Assembly (NCBI GenBank): GCA_002407725.1
Contig: DHOD01000105.1
Coordinates: forward strand, 25,769-33,601
DNA: 7,833 nt
Source: Christensenella sp. UBA5399
GTDB taxonomy: Bacteria > Bacillota > Clostridia > Christensenellales > Christensenellaceae
Reading direction: 5' to 3'
Part shown: positions 6,386 to 7,833 of the stretch, piece after piece
Layout: each line of letters opens with the position of its first letter
Numbering within the stretch: the stretch's first letter is position 1
Translations under genes and position numbers: made by a program
The notes under the pieces: model-generated
Told to the model about the DNA's origin: nothing
The model's database searches: none
Seen by the model: only the letters and a program-made list of their open reading frames with translations

Positions 6386-6405
6386 CTCTTGCATTCCTCC
6401 TTAAT

Positions 6406-6819
6406 TTACCGCAGCGAATCCATATAACCCTGCAATATATAAACGGCCGCAACTTTGTCCACGACCTTTTTTCTTTTTTTACGGCTCATATCCGCCTCAA
6501 GCAATGTCCTGTGGGCCGATTTGGTTGTCAGCCGCTCATCCCAATACACAATTGGCAGCTGCACCGCTTCCCGCAATTGTTCTGCAAAATCCCGCACTTT
6601 TTCCGCCTGCTCGCCAATGGACCCGTCCATGTTTTTGGGAAAACCGCATACAATGGTTTCCACATCATACTGCTTGATCAGATTGCCGATATATGCAATG
6701 TCCTGTTGCTCGTCCTTGCGCGTGTATGTCTCCATCCCCTGCGCCGTCAGCATCAGCAGGTCGGATACCGCCACACCAATCCGGACGTCGCCGACATCCA
6801 GCCCCAATAATCTACCCAA
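6406..6819 (-). CDS. ruvX: Holliday junction resolvase-like protein RuvX (YqgF)
   Basis: RNase H-fold protein of the YqgF family, implicated in 16S rRNA 5'-end maturation and named for a proposed Holliday junction resolvase activity. With the start used here the product has 137 aa, matching the usual 138 or so. The motifs are GRLLGLDVGDVRIGVAVSD at 2-20 with catalytic Asp8, TIVCGFPKNMDGS at 55-67, VYWDERLTTKSA at 91-102 with Glu95, and VDKVAAVYILQGYMD at 120-134 with Asp121. The start is the TTG at 6819, placed by AGAGGT 7 nt upstream and by the family N-terminus. The longer in-frame ATG at 6903 would add 28 residues without family similarity and would run through a hairpin. Gene order ireB-ruvX-DUF1292 is the common Firmicutes one. 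Confidence 0.94.
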   Translation of the reverse strand: MGRLLGLDVGDVRIGVAVSDLLMLTAQGMETYTRKDEQQDIAYIGNLIKQYDVETIVCGFPKNMDGSIGEQAEKVRDFAEQLREAVQLPIVYWDERLTTKSAHRTLLEADMSRKKRKKVVDKVAAVYILQGYMDSLR

Positions 6820-6826
6820 TAAAATT

Positions 6827-6832
6827 ACCTCT
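6827..6832 (-). promoter_or_regulatory. Ribosome binding site deciding the TTG start of ruvX
   Basis: AGAGGT lies 7 nt before the TTG at 6819. No ATG or GTG in frame has both a binding site and the right distance to the GLDVG motif. Confidence 0.7.
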
Positions 6833-6838
6833 TTTAGT

Positions 6839-6892
6839 AAAAATGCGGCGTGCTTTGCCTGCATCCACACAAACAACAGCGCAACCGCCGCA
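6839..6892 (-). terminator. Hairpin with short U-tract between ireB and ruvX, possible attenuator
   Basis: TGCGGCG (6886-6892) pairs with CGCCGCA (6844-6850). Inside it, TTGC/GCAA and CTG/CAG can extend the stem after small internal loops. Five T residues follow directly on the minus strand (6839-6843). The large loop and short T-run make full termination doubtful, but the element could reduce ruvX and DUF1292 transcription relative to ireB. Confidence 0.35.
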
Positions 6893-6921
6893 CACCGCTC
6901 CAAATCTTTTTCTTCTCTTTT

Positions 6922-7176
6922 CTATATCTGCTTGATATAAAAACTCACCAGTTCTTCCAGCAGTTCGTCCCTGTCCACGCTGTCAATCAGCGAACGCGCA
7001 TTTTTATATCCTGTTATATAGGTAGGATCGCCCGATACGATATAACCAATCAGCTGGTTCACCGGGTCATACCCTTTTTCACGCATCGCCTCGCTGACAA
7101 TCCTGATGATACCCCTGACCGGATTCTCCAGTTCCTTATCGAAAGAAAACTGCATTGTTTTGTCTAAATCTGACAT
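6922..7176 (-). CDS. ireB: IreB family regulatory phosphoprotein (UPF0297)
   Basis: Small cytosolic protein; in Enterococcus faecalis IreB is a substrate of the PASTA kinase IreK and influences cephalosporin resistance. The 84-aa product has the family core [21 protein letters not shown] at 35-55, followed by [22 protein letters not shown] at 60-81. Thr7 in the N-terminal segment [10 protein letters not shown] is in the position of a conserved, phosphorylatable threonine. The ATG at 7176 is preferred. The in-frame ATG at 7188 directly abuts AAGG and would have no spacing, although the binding site for 7176 (GGATGG, 8 nt upstream) is also imperfect. The gene has its own promoter at 7216-7244. 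alaS, the usual upstream neighbour, is replaced here by a cysteine desulfurase gene. Confidence 0.92.
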   Translation of the reverse strand: MSDLDKTMQFSFDKELENPVRGIIRIVSEAMREKGYDPVNQLIGYIVSGDPTYITGYKNARSLIDSVDRDELLEELVSFYIKQI

Positions 7177-7203
7177 ATCGTTTTCCATCCTTCACTCTTT
7201 CAC

Positions 7204-7216
7204 TGGTCTTGCCTTA
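7204..7216 (-). repeat. 13-nt repeat, copy 1 (ireB leader)
   Basis: TAAGGCAAGACCA on the minus strand, ending 28 nt before the ireB ATG. It overlaps the last base of the -10 box and the likely transcription start. An identical copy lies at 3480-3492. Confidence 0.5.
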
Positions 7217-7244
7217 TTATATATGAACCCCCCGCATTTGTAAA
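7216..7244 (-). promoter_or_regulatory. Near-consensus promoter of ireB-ruvX-DUF1292
   Basis: On the minus strand TTTACA (7239-7244) and a perfect TATAAT (7216-7221) are separated by exactly 17 nt. The promoter lies inside the last codons of the cysteine desulfurase gene, and the desulfurase stop codon TAA (7217-7219) is part of the -10 box. Transcription should start near 7209, leaving a short leader of about 33 nt. Confidence 0.82.
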
Positions 7245-7833
7245 GAAGCCGCGCCCGCGCAAATCTGCTTGAGGTGTTCTATTGTATAATCCAATTGCGC
7301 CTTGGTTGTGGACGCGCCCAGCGTCAGTCTGATCGACCTTTTGGCAGCCGCTTCATCCGGCCCCATTGCCAGTAGCACATGCGATGTACCCACACTGCCC
7401 GTGTTGCAGGCCGATCCTGCCGCGCACTCGATCCCCGCCAGGTCCAGCGAGATCAGCGCCGAGCTGGCATTGATGTACGGCAGGCTGACATTGATATAGT
7501 TTGCGAGCCTGCCTGCGCCGCTACCGTTGATTACAGAGCCTTCAATCTCCTGCAGAATCCTGGCCTCCACGTCTTCCCGCAACACCGCCAGCCGCGCATT
7601 CTCGTCGTCCATTGTTTGATATGCAATGTCCATAGCCGCCGCAGCGCCTACAATCCCCGCAACATTCTCCGTCCCCGCACGCAGGTTTTTCTCCTGTTTT
7701 CCCCCATACAGCATCGGTTTCAACCGGACGCCGTCCTTTACAAACAATACGCCGACACCCTTTGGCCCATAAAATTTGTGCGCGGAAAGCGACAGCATAT
7801 CGACATCGTCCAGCTCCAGCCCCACATGCCCAT
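7217..7833 (-). CDS. Cysteine desulfurase (IscS/NifS type), C-terminal part
   Basis: PLP enzyme that takes sulfur from L-cysteine as an enzyme persulfide, for Fe-S clusters or tRNA thiolation. The right edge cuts the gene, so only about 205 C-terminal codons of a roughly 380-aa protein are present. The first visible residues, MGHVGLELDDVDMLSLSAHKFYGPKG, include the PLP-binding lysine of the SAHK motif (codon at 7775-7777). RAGTEN further on is the PLP phosphate contact. The sulfur-carrying cysteine lies in AAGSACNTGS (codon at 7406-7408), in the longer mobile loop of the IscS/NifS group rather than the short SufS loop. No start lies in the window: the in-frame GTG at 7825 is internal. The stop codon is embedded in the ireB promoter. 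Whether it serves mnmA, an iscU-type scaffold or another acceptor cannot be told here. Confidence 0.93.
   Translation of the reverse strand, partial: GHVGLELDDVDMLSLSAHKFYGPKGVGVLFVKDGVRLKPMLYGGKQEKNLRAGTENVAGIVGAAAAMDIAYQTMDDENARLAVLREDVEARILQEIEGSVINGSGAGRLANYINVSLPYINASSALISLDLAGIECAAGSACNTGSVGTSHVLLAMGPDEAAAKRSIRLTLGASTTKAQLDYTIEHLKQICAGAASLQMRGVHI

Noticed and set aside
6820..6903. 28-residue extension of RuvX (ATG at 6903)
   Set aside because: Hydrophobic and Cys-containing sequence unlike the family. The TTG at 6819 has a ribosome binding site and gives the normal length.

Overview
The window is a chromosomal housekeeping region. Every gene is on the minus strand, so the biological reading order runs from position 7833 down to 1. 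The order ireB - ruvX - DUF1292, then rpsB - tsf - pyrH - (insert) - frr - (small ORF) - uppS - cdsA, is typical of Firmicutes. The short EF-Ts (215 aa), the IreB protein and the DUF1292 protein point to class Clostridia. Base composition is moderate GC. Placement below class is not supported by what can be seen here.

From the right edge: (i) 7833-7217 is the C-terminal part of an IscS/NifS-type cysteine desulfurase. (ii) A near-consensus sigma-A-type promoter, whose -10 box contains the desulfurase stop codon, starts a small unit of ireB (signalling phosphoprotein), ruvX (YqgF nuclease fold) and a DUF1292 protein. (iii) An extended -10 promoter and a roughly 120-nt structured leader precede rpsB (ribosomal protein S2, with a long acidic tail) and tsf (EF-Ts). 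The tsf gene ends in a perfect 13-bp hairpin plus U-tract terminator. (iv) pyrH (UMP kinase) follows only 28 nt later and is itself followed by an acyltransferase-3 membrane protein that interrupts the usual pyrH-frr pair. (v) After a probable terminator and a probable new promoter comes a tightly packed unit: frr (ribosome recycling factor), a 74-aa ORF with ATGA overlaps at both ends, uppS (undecaprenyl diphosphate synthase) and the start of cdsA (CDP-diacylglycerol synthase), cut by the left edge.

The genes serve translation (S2, EF-Ts, RRF), pyrimidine nucleotides (UMP kinase), and envelope lipid supply (UppS for the cell-wall carrier lipid, CdsA for phospholipids). The acyltransferase probably modifies a surface glycan, but its substrate cannot be read from sequence. 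Coding density is high and no stretch over 300 bases lacks a gene. There is no tRNA, rRNA, CRISPR array, insertion sequence or phage material.

I see no undescribed multi-gene system. The points worth a second look are the rpsB leader structure, the PASTA-like 74-aa ORF with a hairpin over the uppS start, the inserted acyltransferase, the terminator pressed against pyrH, and a 13-nt repeat shared by two 5' leader regions.
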